A stretch of 64,000 nt of DNA from Bellilinea sp040754815 (lineage in GTDB: Bacteria > Chloroflexota > Anaerolineae > Anaerolineales > Anaerolineaceae). Shown piece by piece: positions 1-8,946 of the stretch. Position 1 is the stretch's first letter; each line of letters starts with the position of its first letter. The position numbers and the translations under genes were made by a program. Location: NCBI GenBank assembly GCA_040754815.1, contig JBFMBX010000007.1:62001-126000 (forward strand), given 5' to 3'. The notes beneath the pieces were generated by a model. That model did not search any database, was not told the origin of the DNA, and saw only the letters and a program-made list of their open reading frames with translations.

Positions 1-145
1 TTTAATGCCCATTTTTCAAAATTCATCCCTCCCTGTGGAGCAGCGATGGGAACATTCCTTGCACCGGGAACTTTCACCCCCTCCCTCTCGTCTGAAAGTT
101 GTTACCGCAAATTTTTACACCCACAGTCATTATTTTACAGGATGG

Positions 146-158
146 TATAATCTTCACC
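146..158 (+). promoter_or_regulatory. extended -10 promoter of the VanW gene, leaderless
   Basis: TATAAT at 146-151 is preceded by TGG, giving the extended -10 form TGnTATAAT, and no -35 match is visible. The start codon follows after 7 nt, about where transcription should begin. No Shine-Dalgarno sequence lies between, so the mRNA is probably leaderless. Confidence 0.6.
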
Positions 159-2036
159 ATGAAGGCAATCGGCTCACTTACCTACAACAATCAACGCCAG
201 TTGTTCCAGCAGGCGCTCACCGCCCTGTTGTTTTCTTTCGTTTTCACCCTTGTCCTCGCTCTGATCCTGATCATCGGTTATCAGATCTGGTTCGCCGGCC
301 GCATCTTCCCCGGCGTTCAGGTTACCGGCATACCCGTCGGTGGGTTAAGCACTGCTCAGGCCGCCGAAAAAATTGCCGCCGGCATTACCTTCCCAGAACA
401 GGGGCGCATCGTCCTGCAGGACAAAGAAAAGTTATGGGTGGCCAGCCCTCAGGAACTGGGCTTATTCCTCGACCCCGGCGCTTCGGCCGCGCTTGCTTTT
501 CGGGTTGGAAGAGAGGGCGGCCTTTTCCACCGTCTGGGAGATCAATTTCTGGCCTGGTACAGCGGAAAAGATACTTCCCCCGTTCTCCTTTTCGACCAAC
601 GCATTGCTTTTGCCTACCTCACCCGCATCGCCGCCGAAATCAACCGGCCGGTGATCGAGGCCAATCTCGGCCTGCAAGGCGAAGAAGTTATCGTCCGCTC
701 CGGCGAGATCGGCCGCACGCTGGATATCGAAGCTTCCCTGGCTCTCGTTTCGGCTCAGGTTCAATCTTTACAGGAAGGGGTCGTCCCACTGGTAGTAAAA
801 GAAACTCCCCCTATCATTCTGGATGCCAGCCAGCAGGCAGAACTTGCCCGCCGCATCCTCAGCCAACCGCTGACCCTGACCATGCCTGAAGGTCAAACTG
901 CCGCCGGCAGCCCGTGGGTTTTGGACCGCACTACGCTCGCTTCCATGCTCACCATTGAACGTGTCCGCAATCAGAATGGCGAGCAGTACGAAGTTACCCT
1001 CAATAGCGAGATGTTGATTAACTTCCTCTCCAATCTGGCTCCTCAATTGCAAACTTACCCCCAAAATGCGCGTTTCATCTTCAACGATGAAACACGCCAG
1101 CTAGACCTGCTGCAACCGGCGGTCATCGGCCGCACGCTCAATGTAGAGGCTACACTGCGCGCCATTCAGGAAGGTCTGAAACAGGATCAACACACCATCC
1201 CGCTGGTGTTCGATTACACCAATCCGGCAGTCACCGATGATGCCACTGCCGAAAGTCTGGGCATTACCGAACTGGTCAGCCAGCATACTTCCTACTTCTA
1301 CGGCTCCAGCCGCGAACGGGTGCAAAACATCCAGGCAGCCGCCAGCCGTTTTCACGGTCTGCTGGTACCGCCCGGCGCCACCTTTTCGATGGCCGATGCG
1401 CTCGGCAACATCAGTCTGGATAATGGGTATGCCGAAGCCCTGATCATCGTCGGCGGTCAGACGATTAAAGGCGTAGGCGGGGGTGTTTGTCAGGTCAGCA
1501 CCACTCTGTTCCGTACAGCGTTCTTTGGCGGCTACCCCATCGTCGAACGGCACGCCCATGCCTACCGCGTCAGTTATTACGAAAAAACTTACGGCAACCG
1601 TCTCGACCCCAGTTTAGCCGGCTTGGACGCCACCGTTTACGTGCCAATTGTGGATTTCAAATTCACCAACGACACTCCCTACTGGCTGCTGATGGAAACT
1701 TACGTAAACCCCGAAGCCAGCACCCTGACCTGGAAGTTTTACTCCACTTCCGATGGCCGCACGGTAGAATGGGAAACCACCGGCCCGGTCAACATCGTTG
1801 ATCCACCCGAACCCCTGTACAAAGAGAACCCCGAACTGGCAGAAGGCGAAATCAAACAGGTGGATTGGGAAGCCAAAGGTGCCGAGGTGACGGTTACGCG
1901 CACCGTCTATCGCAACGGTGAGGTTTACTTTACCGACCAGATTTACACCCACTACCAGCCGTGGCAGGCAGTTTACGAATACGGCCCCGGCACGGAAATC
2001 CCTACCCCCGAAGCGGAAGAGGGTGAAGAGGATTAA
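159..2036 (+). CDS. VanW family membrane-anchored envelope protein with G5 domain
   Basis: Protein of 625 aa, probably an extracytoplasmic cell-wall-associated protein; the biochemical role of VanW domains is not established. A single membrane anchor lies at about residues 20-45. It is followed by two YoaR-like peptidoglycan-binding-type repeats (about 60-380) and the VanW domain (about 390-540) with the hallmark GGGVCQVSTTLF. The C-terminal 80 residues look like a G5 domain ending in an acidic tail. An upstream in-frame ATG at 99 exists, but 159 is preferred because the hydrophobic anchor then sits at the N-terminus and an extended -10 box ends 7 nt before it. It is a single-gene unit followed by a hairpin. 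Function is inferred from family; the domain call is firm. Confidence 0.88.
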   Translation: MKAIGSLTYNNQRQLFQQALTALLFSFVFTLVLALILIIGYQIWFAGRIFPGVQVTGIPVGGLSTAQAAEKIAAGITFPEQGRIVLQDKEKLWVASPQELGLFLDPGASAALAFRVGREGGLFHRLGDQFLAWYSGKDTSPVLLFDQRIAFAYLTRIAAEINRPVIEANLGLQGEEVIVRSGEIGRTLDIEASLALVSAQVQSLQEGVVPLVVKETPPIILDASQQAELARRILSQPLTLTMPEGQTAAGSPWVLDRTTLASMLTIERVRNQNGEQYEVTLNSEMLINFLSNLAPQLQTYPQNARFIFNDETRQLDLLQPAVIGRTLNVEATLRAIQEGLKQDQHTIPLVFDYTNPAVTDDATAESLGITELVSQHTSYFYGSSRERVQNIQAAASRFHGLLVPPGATFSMADALGNISLDNGYAEALIIVGGQTIKGVGGGVCQVSTTLFRTAFFGGYPIVERHAHAYRVSYYEKTYGNRLDPSLAGLDATVYVPIVDFKFTNDTPYWLLMETYVNPEASTLTWKFYSTSDGRTVEWETTGPVNIVDPPEPLYKENPELAEGEIKQVDWEAKGAEVTVTRTVYRNGEVYFTDQIYTHYQPWQAVYEYGPGTEIPTPEAEEGEED

Positions 2037-2053
2037 TTTGAGTTTGAGGTTAA

Positions 2054-2097
2054 AAGAAACAACTCCGGCTTTATCCCCATCGCCAGAGTTGTTTCTT
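2054..2097 (+). terminator. hairpin after the VanW gene
   Basis: A perfect 12-bp inverted repeat (2054-2065 with 2086-2097) with a 20-nt loop begins 17 nt after the VanW stop. The downstream flank is only mildly T-rich, so this may be a weak terminator or an mRNA-protecting hairpin. Confidence 0.55.
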
Positions 2098-2184
2098 CTG
2101 CACGATCCCCTGAAGTCGTCGGCAGCGGGACGAAATTGGCAATGAATGAACGAAAGAAAATCAAGCGGGGATTAGAATTACCAC

Positions 2185-2219
2185 TATAATATACTAGAAA
2201 AACACTCAAAAGTGTTTTT
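2185..2219 (+). promoter_or_regulatory. promoter with palindromic operator-like element before the ATPase pair
   Basis: TATAAT lies at 2185-2190. It is followed at once by a perfect 9-bp inverted repeat AAAAACACT (2198-2206) / AGTGTTTTT (2211-2219) around a CAAA loop. The palindrome spans the expected transcription start, a usual place for an operator, and its right arm ends in five Ts, so attenuation is also possible. No -35 match is visible. Confidence 0.5.
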
Positions 2220-2264
2220 AGTTTCACTCCAAAATCACTCCAAAGAACGCGAGACCTTTCCTCC

Positions 2265-3437
2265 ATGCCGACCAGTGAACCTCGTTTTAGTGAGCTGCTG
2301 CAACGCGCCATCAACCGCATTGCCTTTATAGAAAACAAAACCCGCCAGATCGTTGCCGATGAACTGGGTTACGCGCTGGGCAGGCAAGGGGGCAGTGCCA
2401 TTCAATACTGGCTTTACCATCAACGAGTTCCCTCCCGGCTGGAAGATTTGGAAAATCTGGCCCGCATCATCGCTCACCGCGGCGGTTGGGAAAACGAAAA
2501 CGACCTGCGCTCTTTCCTCACCCGCGGCGGACATCCGGCAGCCGAGATGTTGATCCGTCAGATTTACCCCAACGAGGTTACCCCAGCCGAGAATGCATCC
2601 ACTCAGCCGGTGTTCATTGTCGGCCCTCCCATTCTCAAGCCGCACCAGTTTTTTGGACGCAACCGCGAACTGCGCCGTATTTTTGCCGCTCTGCACTCCT
2701 CCCCCATGCAGAATGTAGCCATCTCCGGTCTTTCGCGCAGCGGGAAAACCTCCCTGCTCCATTACATCCACACCATCACCCGCACACCGGCAAGTGCTTT
2801 GCGTTCCGGTCAGAATCAGAACTGGCTGGAAGACCCTCAGCGCTACCGCTGGGTGTATGTGGATTTTCAAGATCCGCGCGTTTGCAATCGCGAAGGATTT
2901 TTCCGCTACGTTCTGCGTCAGCTGAATTTTCCTGCACCCTCTACCCTCGATTTAATCCAGTTTGTGGATATCATCGTCCGCTATCTGATCAATCCTACGG
3001 TCATTTTACTGGATGAAATTCAAATTGCCCTCACCAACCCTGAATTTACCCAGCAATTCTGGTGGAGTTTACGGTCTCTTTCCTCCAACCTGACAGATGG
3101 AAAACTGGCTTTCATCGTTGCGGCACAAAACGAACTGCCCGTTTTACAAACCTCGCTGGGCAAACCCTCTCCCTTTTTGAACATCTTTGGTCATCTCATT
3201 CATCTCGGTCCGCTTAGCGAAGAAGAGGCGCGTGAATTAATCGGCTCGAGTCCCGTACCATTTTCCCCTCAAGATGTGGATTGGATCATCCAGCAAAGTG
3301 GCTGCTGGCCGGCTTTGCTGCAAATCATGTGCAGCACGCGGCTGGTTGCTTTACAGGAAGAGCAATCCGATGAAATCTGGAAAGCCGATGCGCTGGCAAA
3401 CATCCAACCGTATCGTTACCTGCTGGAAACGCCATGA
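2265..3437 (+). CDS. STAND-like P-loop ATPase with N-terminal DNA-binding-like domain
   Basis: Protein of 390 aa with no membrane segment. Residues 1-90 form a small helical domain resembling the XRE-like module that precedes ATPase domains in many Chloroflexota and cyanobacterial proteins (GRQGGSAIQYWLYHQRVPS region). An 'FGRNREL' box comes before the ATPase domain, which has Walker A GLSRSGKTS (about 155-163) and Walker B VILLDEIQ (about 246-253). This layout fits the STAND/AAA_35 type of signalling ATPase that senses and oligomerises. There is no catalytic effector domain. The stop codon overlaps the start of the next ATPase gene by 4 bp (ATGA), so the two are translationally coupled and probably work as a pair. 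No clear Shine-Dalgarno precedes the ATG. The biological role is unknown. Confidence 0.72.
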   Translation: MPTSEPRFSELLQRAINRIAFIENKTRQIVADELGYALGRQGGSAIQYWLYHQRVPSRLEDLENLARIIAHRGGWENENDLRSFLTRGGHPAAEMLIRQIYPNEVTPAENASTQPVFIVGPPILKPHQFFGRNRELRRIFAALHSSPMQNVAISGLSRSGKTSLLHYIHTITRTPASALRSGQNQNWLEDPQRYRWVYVDFQDPRVCNREGFFRYVLRQLNFPAPSTLDLIQFVDIIVRYLINPTVILLDEIQIALTNPEFTQQFWWSLRSLSSNLTDGKLAFIVAAQNELPVLQTSLGKPSPFLNIFGHLIHLGPLSEEEARELIGSSPVPFSPQDVDWIIQQSGCWPALLQIMCSTRLVALQEEQSDEIWKADALANIQPYRYLLETP

Positions 3438-6223
3438 TCGCGCACCCTGCTCCCCTCACTCCAAACGAAAAGGTTAAATTTGTTTCCCCTTTGCGCCTCC
3501 TTTTCTGGATGCTCATTCATCCAGCCGCCTGGCAGCGCTATCTGGCTCAGATTGATCCATCCCTTCGGCTGGATTTCAGCCTGAGCGAACTATCGAAGGA
3601 ACAGCTCCGCAATCCGGCATTGGTGCGTTTTCTGGTGTTTAGTTGGCTTTCTCTGGGTCTGTGGATGATCCTTCTCATACCCTCTGTTGTTATTCTGGCT
3701 GGCGGCCAACTTCAAAATTTACCCCTTAATCTGGCAATCGGCGCAGGTTATGCACTTTCCGCCGCTTTTTGTGGTGCATGGTTGACCGGCTTTGGCAGCG
3801 GCCTGACCTTCGGTTTTGTTCTCGGTCTGGGTGTAGGCCTGCTTTCGCCGCAAATGAATGCTTATTTCGTTATCACTGCCGTTGCCGCTGGTCTGGCTGC
3901 CAGTGTTCAACTCAACCTGCAACAGGTGCATCAGCGCCCTTCTTCTTTATCGCGCTGCCTGCTGGGGGTCGCAATTGGCATTCTGGTCGGTTTTATTGTT
4001 ATTATGGGGTTTTGGATTATTGCTTCCGGCAGGCTGGCCAATTCGGGGTATTCTTTCCAAATAGACCGCACCATCCGCGGTATCCCGCTGCTCTTTTTGA
4101 TTGCCAGCGCACTGCCGGTTGGATTTCTCTCCGTCTGGCTGACTTTGCATTTGCGCAGCCGAAAAGCCTTTAAATTGGTTGTACTGCCGGCCATCCTCTT
4201 GACGATGTGGATGGCGCTTGGGTATGCCGGTCTGGTAAGCCTGCCCAGCACCAGTATTCTCATGAATTTGAACGCCGGAATGATCGGCGGCGCCTTTATC
4301 ACCCTGCTGTTCGGTTTGAGCAGCAGCCTCACCCGCCGGATAGGCGGAAACAATGCCGCCGCGGTTGCCAGCGGGTTGGTTGCCGGGGTTGGCTGGATCC
4401 CCATAGGGCCGCACGTTCTGAGCGGTTATCAGCACCAGCCGCACCTGATCACGATTGCGCTGGCGGTTCTGGTTTGTGCACTGACGATATCTCTCTGGCG
4501 CCCGCTTGTATTTTTTCCATTCATCACCATCTGGAACAATATTTGTTTCAATCTCGACCAGAACCGACGCGGGGATCTGCGTTGGTTCTGGCGGCACGCT
4601 GCTTTCTGGGATGAAAAACAGCGGCTGACCTGGCCCGATCTAGATGATTATTTACTGCTGCTTGCCGAACGCCAGCCCGATTTACTCCCCGAAGTCCTGC
4701 TTTACCTTTCGGCTTCGGCTCAACGGGCGGTTGCCCAAAAGGTGCAAATTGAACTGACCGCCCGTCAGTTCGAGGCCTGTCAGGATGTCCATGCCATAGC
4801 CTCCATCCACAACCGAACGGCAACCGGCCTGCTGCAAGGCCCTCTTTCCACAATCCTGAACGCGCTCACCAACATCAGCCGCGATGTGGATCACACCCTC
4901 CGCCAGACCACCCCCTATCAAAAACGCGTCGGTTTTGGCATGGCGCGCGATAAACTGGCCACATTGCAGAACGAATTGCTTCTCGGCCGCGATCCTCAAT
5001 CGCAGCGCTTTGCGCCAATTGTTGCCAGATGGCAGCGCATCCTTGTTTCCCACATCGAATCCATGACCGTTCCCGCCCAGTATCCGCAGGAAATCCCAAA
5101 CCCCTACATCTGCGGCATGCCGCTCAGCGAACGGCAGTCGCTGCTTTTTGTAGGGCGGGGCGACATCATTGAACGGATTAACCAACTGCTGATGCAGGAA
5201 AAATGCCCGCCGTTACTGATCTTTGGTCAACGCCGCATGGGCAAAACTTCTCTTCTGCTCAACCTGAGCCATTTTCTCGATTCGAGTGTGATTCCCTGCT
5301 TTGTGGATTGTCAGGGCCTGGCCGGCTATCAGGACGGCAATGAATTGATACCGGAATTTATCGAACTGGTGCGCCAATCTGCGCTGCGCTTCCGCAACCT
5401 CGAATTACCCGCCTTCAAGGCGCAGTCACACAGCACTGCCAGCCTTTATCAGCAAATCAACCAATGGGTTTCTGCCACTGAAAAACAACTGGAAGCCAAC
5501 AACCAAACCCTGCTGCTGGCTATGGATGAATTCGAAAGCCTGGAATTGCTGATGAAGAACAACCTCAATCTGGCAAAAACATATCTCGGCTTTGCCCGCC
5601 ACACGGTTCAACATCATCCCCGTTTCAAAATTCTGCTGGCGGGCACACACCTGCCGGAAGAAACCCCGCTCTGGCACGATTTTCTCATTAACGCCCGCGT
5701 GCTGAAAATTGACTATCTGAACCGCACCGAAACGCTGCAATTAATCGAACAACCCCTGAGACCTTTTCCCTTGAGCTATCCCCCCAAGGTAAGTCAGGCT
5801 ATTTACGAACTGACCCGCGGTCATCCGTATCTGGTGCAATCGTTATGTTTTGAGATGGTCATGCTCAAAAACGAGCAGCCTCTAAACCGCCGCTTTCTGG
5901 CAACTTTTGAAGATTTTGAAGTGGCGGTTCAACGGGCGCTGAGCGCCAATATCATTTTCTTCGATGATCTGTATCACAATCAAATTAACCCGCCGGCAGC
6001 CAGCATGGCTATTGCCCTTGCCCGGCAAGGGGCGGCCGCCTGCTTGCCGGCGGCAGAGTGGCAGCGAATCTGCCCAACCTATTCAGAAGACGGGCTTGCC
6101 GGCCTGCTGCGGCGCGATGTCATAGAAGCGGTCAACGGCGGATATCGTTTTCAGGTGGAATTCATCCGCCGCTGGTTTGCCGAACAACCCCTGCAACATC
6201 ACCCCCAGTCGTCGGCTTCGTAG
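3434..6223 (+). CDS. polytopic membrane protein with C-terminal STAND-like ATPase
   Basis: Protein of 929 aa. After about 60 soluble residues there are roughly nine hydrophobic segments up to about residue 375, many of them Gly/Ala-rich. A helical linker (about 390-560) follows, then a P-loop domain introduced by a 'VGRGD' box, with Walker A GQRRMGKTS (about 598-606) and Walker B LLLAMDEFES (about 693-702). C-terminal to it is a winged-helix-like region typical of AAA_35-type ATPases. It overlaps the preceding ATPase gene by 4 bp. The 3' end runs 25 bp into the convergent pcm gene. I infer a membrane sensor or effector partnered with the soluble ATPase; conflict or defence signalling is one option. 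No characterised homologue is recognised. Confidence 0.7.
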   Translation: MIAHPAPLTPNEKVKFVSPLRLLFWMLIHPAAWQRYLAQIDPSLRLDFSLSELSKEQLRNPALVRFLVFSWLSLGLWMILLIPSVVILAGGQLQNLPLNLAIGAGYALSAAFCGAWLTGFGSGLTFGFVLGLGVGLLSPQMNAYFVITAVAAGLAASVQLNLQQVHQRPSSLSRCLLGVAIGILVGFIVIMGFWIIASGRLANSGYSFQIDRTIRGIPLLFLIASALPVGFLSVWLTLHLRSRKAFKLVVLPAILLTMWMALGYAGLVSLPSTSILMNLNAGMIGGAFITLLFGLSSSLTRRIGGNNAAAVASGLVAGVGWIPIGPHVLSGYQHQPHLITIALAVLVCALTISLWRPLVFFPFITIWNNICFNLDQNRRGDLRWFWRHAAFWDEKQRLTWPDLDDYLLLLAERQPDLLPEVLLYLSASAQRAVAQKVQIELTARQFEACQDVHAIASIHNRTATGLLQGPLSTILNALTNISRDVDHTLRQTTPYQKRVGFGMARDKLATLQNELLLGRDPQSQRFAPIVARWQRILVSHIESMTVPAQYPQEIPNPYICGMPLSERQSLLFVGRGDIIERINQLLMQEKCPPLLIFGQRRMGKTSLLLNLSHFLDSSVIPCFVDCQGLAGYQDGNELIPEFIELVRQSALRFRNLELPAFKAQSHSTASLYQQINQWVSATEKQLEANNQTLLLAMDEFESLELLMKNNLNLAKTYLGFARHTVQHHPRFKILLAGTHLPEETPLWHDFLINARVLKIDYLNRTETLQLIEQPLRPFPLSYPPKVSQAIYELTRGHPYLVQSLCFEMVMLKNEQPLNRRFLATFEDFEVAVQRALSANIIFFDDLYHNQINPPAASMAIALARQGAAACLPAAEWQRICPTYSEDGLAGLLRRDVIEAVNGGYRFQVEFIRRWFAEQPLQHHPQSSAS

Positions 6224-6888
6224 CGCTCCCAGTCTTTTTCGCTCCAGCCGTATTGCCCGCGCAGTGGCACAAAACTGACCGGTATGATATTCTCATAAGA
6301 TAACCTGCCGCCCTGTTTGTGCCAGACCTGCAAGATCTGCTCCAGCCGGCTGCCCACCGGCAGTACCAGCCGTCCCCCCTCGGCCAGTTGATCTAAAAGC
6401 GGCGGGGGCGGTGCGGCTGCTGCGGCAGTTACCACAATTCCATCATACGGGGCTGCCTCAGGCCAGCCCAAACTGCCGTCCCCCGTGTGAACATGCACAT
6501 TCCCATAACCCAGTTGAGAAAGCACCTCCGCCGCCCGCAGCGCCAGCCCGGCATGGCGCTCTATCGTGTGCACCTCTTTCGCCAATTCCCCCAAAATGGC
6601 CGCCTGATACCCCGAACCGGTGCCTATTTCCAGCACACGTTCATTGCCCTCCAGCCCCAGCAGCGAGGTCATCAACGCCACGATGTAGGGCTGCGAGATG
6701 GTCTGTCCCTTCCCAATCGGCAGCGGGCCGTCATCATAAGCCCGTTCGCGCAGCTCAACCGGCACGAAGAGATGACGCGGCACCTTGCGGAATGCTGCCA
6801 GCAGGCGCGGCGAGCGCAGCCCGCGCCGCTCAATCTGCTCGCGCACCATTTCCTCACGTGCGAGCGTGTAGTCCATATCCCCATTCAT
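6199..6888 (-). CDS. pcm: protein-L-isoaspartate O-methyltransferase
   Basis: Protein of 229 aa, the normal family length. It is the cytoplasmic repair enzyme that methylates isoaspartyl residues in damaged proteins with S-adenosylmethionine. Visible family motifs are KVPRHLFVP, the DGPLPIGKGQTISQPYIVALM stretch around the active site, the SAM-binding motif VLEIGTGSGYQAAIL, and YDGIVVTAAA. The first ATG (6888) has no Shine-Dalgarno and sits beside an AT-rich -10-like stretch; a second ATG at 6876 follows GGGG and would shorten the protein by four residues. The end overlaps the convergent ATPase gene by 25 bp. Confidence 0.93.
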   Translation of the reverse strand: MNGDMDYTLAREEMVREQIERRGLRSPRLLAAFRKVPRHLFVPVELRERAYDDGPLPIGKGQTISQPYIVALMTSLLGLEGNERVLEIGTGSGYQAAILGELAKEVHTIERHAGLALRAAEVLSQLGYGNVHVHTGDGSLGWPEAAPYDGIVVTAAAAAPPPPLLDQLAEGGRLVLPVGSRLEQILQVWHKQGGRLSYENIIPVSFVPLRGQYGWSEKDWERYEADDWG

Positions 6889-6928
6889 AATCTTATTAAA
6901 GCACGAAACAGGGTTTTATCCAACTTTT

Positions 6929-8800
6929 TTATCTGCGTTGATAAACCCGCCCGTAATCATCCCTGTAAATCAACTCCCACCGTTCGGTGAAAGAGGGTGA
7001 TTCCAGATAATCCGGGCATTCCTCCGGCTGATAGGTCCAGAAATTGGCACAAAACGTGACATAGTACTGCGGATCACGCTGGGCTACCATGCTTTCCAGC
7101 CCCAGCGGATAATGCAGTTTGGTCGGCTGATTACTGAAATTTTCTCCATATACATAATACATCAGCCCGTTTTCGATCTGCACTACCGAGTTGTGGATAT
7201 TGCGGCGCACAAAGTCATACGCCGAAAAGTACCCGTCCACCCCCACCGGCTCGCGGAACTGATCGCGCAGGACGATGTCATTGCCCGGGTAGATTCTCAG
7301 CAAGTCGCGGTTTTGCCAGAACAGGCCGCCTCCGATGACCCCCACAACCAAAACCCCCGCCAGCATCGCCCGGCGGCGGCTGTTCAACCAGTCCAGCACC
7401 TTTTGAATGATCGACTCACCCGCCACAATCAATAGCACAAACAGATAACTGAGCAAAGCCACCCCAAAGCGCCAGCCGATCTGGGTGGGCTGCTGATTGC
7501 TGCCATAAAAAGCGGTTTGCGGGGTGACCACGAACGAGAACAGCAGTACCAGCAGGGCCAGCGCCTGAGCAAGCGAGGGCAGACCCAGCCAGCGCTCCAG
7601 ACGGCTGCTTCTGACCGCTCTGTCGCCCAGCCAGCCGGCCACGGCCAGCACAACCAGCCCGCCCGTCATCCCCAGCACGAATAAAAACAACTTCGGCAGG
7701 TAATTGTAAAAATAGGGATTGCTCAGATTGTTCAGAATGCTCCACTCGTTGTATTCCCACACTCCCGGTGGGAACAGTGTGCGAATCACCACCAGATTGC
7801 GCAGGATCCACAGCGCCGATGGAACGGTAACCACTGCAGAAAAACCGATCAGCAGCAGGGTTCGCCGCACATTCTCTTTCTGCCATAGAGACTTGCCCCA
7901 CCTGTAGAGAAGCGGCAGCCACAGCGGCAGTACCGCATAGACCCCCACCGGTTTGATCGCCAGAATCAGCGAGGTGCAAAACGCCAGCCCCGGCAGATGA
8001 TACGTCATACCTTGCCTTCTTGAACCCACCGGTGCAAAAACCAGCGCCGCCAGCACCACCGCCGCCGTGAGCAGGTCGTTTTTGCCGATCACAAAAGCCT
8101 GATCCACCACGATCCACCACGGGTTACCGGCAATCGTCACCGAACCGCTCAGGAACATCACCAGCGTTAGGAAGGCGAGCAACCCGCCCGGCAAGCGGGT
8201 ATAGCGCAAGCCCAGCGCCCAAATCGAAAGAAAAGCCAGCAGGGCAATTAACGCATGTACGCTGCCAAACAAAGTTTCATCCTTCGTCAACAGCAGGCCG
8301 AAGGCCAGCAGGGACTCAAAACCGTTCGGGTATTCTCCAAAGGGAATGGATAAATCCCAGTAAGTCCCGCTTTTATACAGTTCGATGGCTTTGGGGAAGT
8401 GATACGCCCCTGCATCCCAATGCAGCACATCGCTGATCGGCGAATACGGCCAGCGAATCAATGGCAGTATTACCACGAGGAAGAACACCAGCAGTGAGGC
8501 CAGCCAGCCGGCCCAATTCAACCAGCCCAGCCGGTGAGGAACATTCTCGCGCTGCCGCAAACCGGCCAGCAGCCCGCCCTCATCCCAACCGAAGAAGAGC
8601 CGCAAAGCCGCAAGAAAGACCAGCCCGGCAAGCAGCAAGACCGGTAAAAGGCGGAAAATGCCCAAAAAAGCAGTAATTTGGGCGGCGAAGATCACCGCGA
8701 AGAGGAAACACACCAGCCCGCCCAATAGAATAAATGCCCCGTGGGAAGGGTGGCGAAGGAGAGAGGATGCTTTGTCAGTTTTCATGGTGTTCGCTGGCAA
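6929..8800 (-). CDS. polytopic membrane protein, GT-C glycosyltransferase-like
   Basis: Protein of 623 aa with about eleven hydrophobic segments and a soluble C-terminal region of about 120 residues. In the first extracytoplasmic loop it has DAGAYHFPKAIEL, an acidic motif of the kind found in GT-C fold enzymes that use polyprenyl-phosphate sugars, followed by PNGFESLLAF. The C-terminal domain (from about 500) holds two Cys near PQYYVTFCANFW and EECPDYL. This suggests transfer of a sugar to an envelope acceptor, but the substrate is unknown. An AT-rich TATAAA -10-like box lies about 20 nt before the ATG. It resembles two other GT-C-like membrane proteins in this window (46.8 and 53.2 kb) in general plan only. 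Confidence 0.6.
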   Translation of the reverse strand: MPANTMKTDKASSLLRHPSHGAFILLGGLVCFLFAVIFAAQITAFLGIFRLLPVLLLAGLVFLAALRLFFGWDEGGLLAGLRQRENVPHRLGWLNWAGWLASLLVFFLVVILPLIRWPYSPISDVLHWDAGAYHFPKAIELYKSGTYWDLSIPFGEYPNGFESLLAFGLLLTKDETLFGSVHALIALLAFLSIWALGLRYTRLPGGLLAFLTLVMFLSGSVTIAGNPWWIVVDQAFVIGKNDLLTAAVVLAALVFAPVGSRRQGMTYHLPGLAFCTSLILAIKPVGVYAVLPLWLPLLYRWGKSLWQKENVRRTLLLIGFSAVVTVPSALWILRNLVVIRTLFPPGVWEYNEWSILNNLSNPYFYNYLPKLFLFVLGMTGGLVVLAVAGWLGDRAVRSSRLERWLGLPSLAQALALLVLLFSFVVTPQTAFYGSNQQPTQIGWRFGVALLSYLFVLLIVAGESIIQKVLDWLNSRRRAMLAGVLVVGVIGGGLFWQNRDLLRIYPGNDIVLRDQFREPVGVDGYFSAYDFVRRNIHNSVVQIENGLMYYVYGENFSNQPTKLHYPLGLESMVAQRDPQYYVTFCANFWTYQPEECPDYLESPSFTERWELIYRDDYGRVYQRR

Positions 8801-8946
8801 ATTTTATAACCGGTTTTGGAAAAAACCGCAATCCCTCTTGCCAGACAGGGTTCGTAGAATTATCCAGATTGCGCGGAATGACTTTGGAGGCTTTCTTTTT
8901 TTGAATACTGGTCATACTTACCGGTTAACCACCAAATGCACCACCT

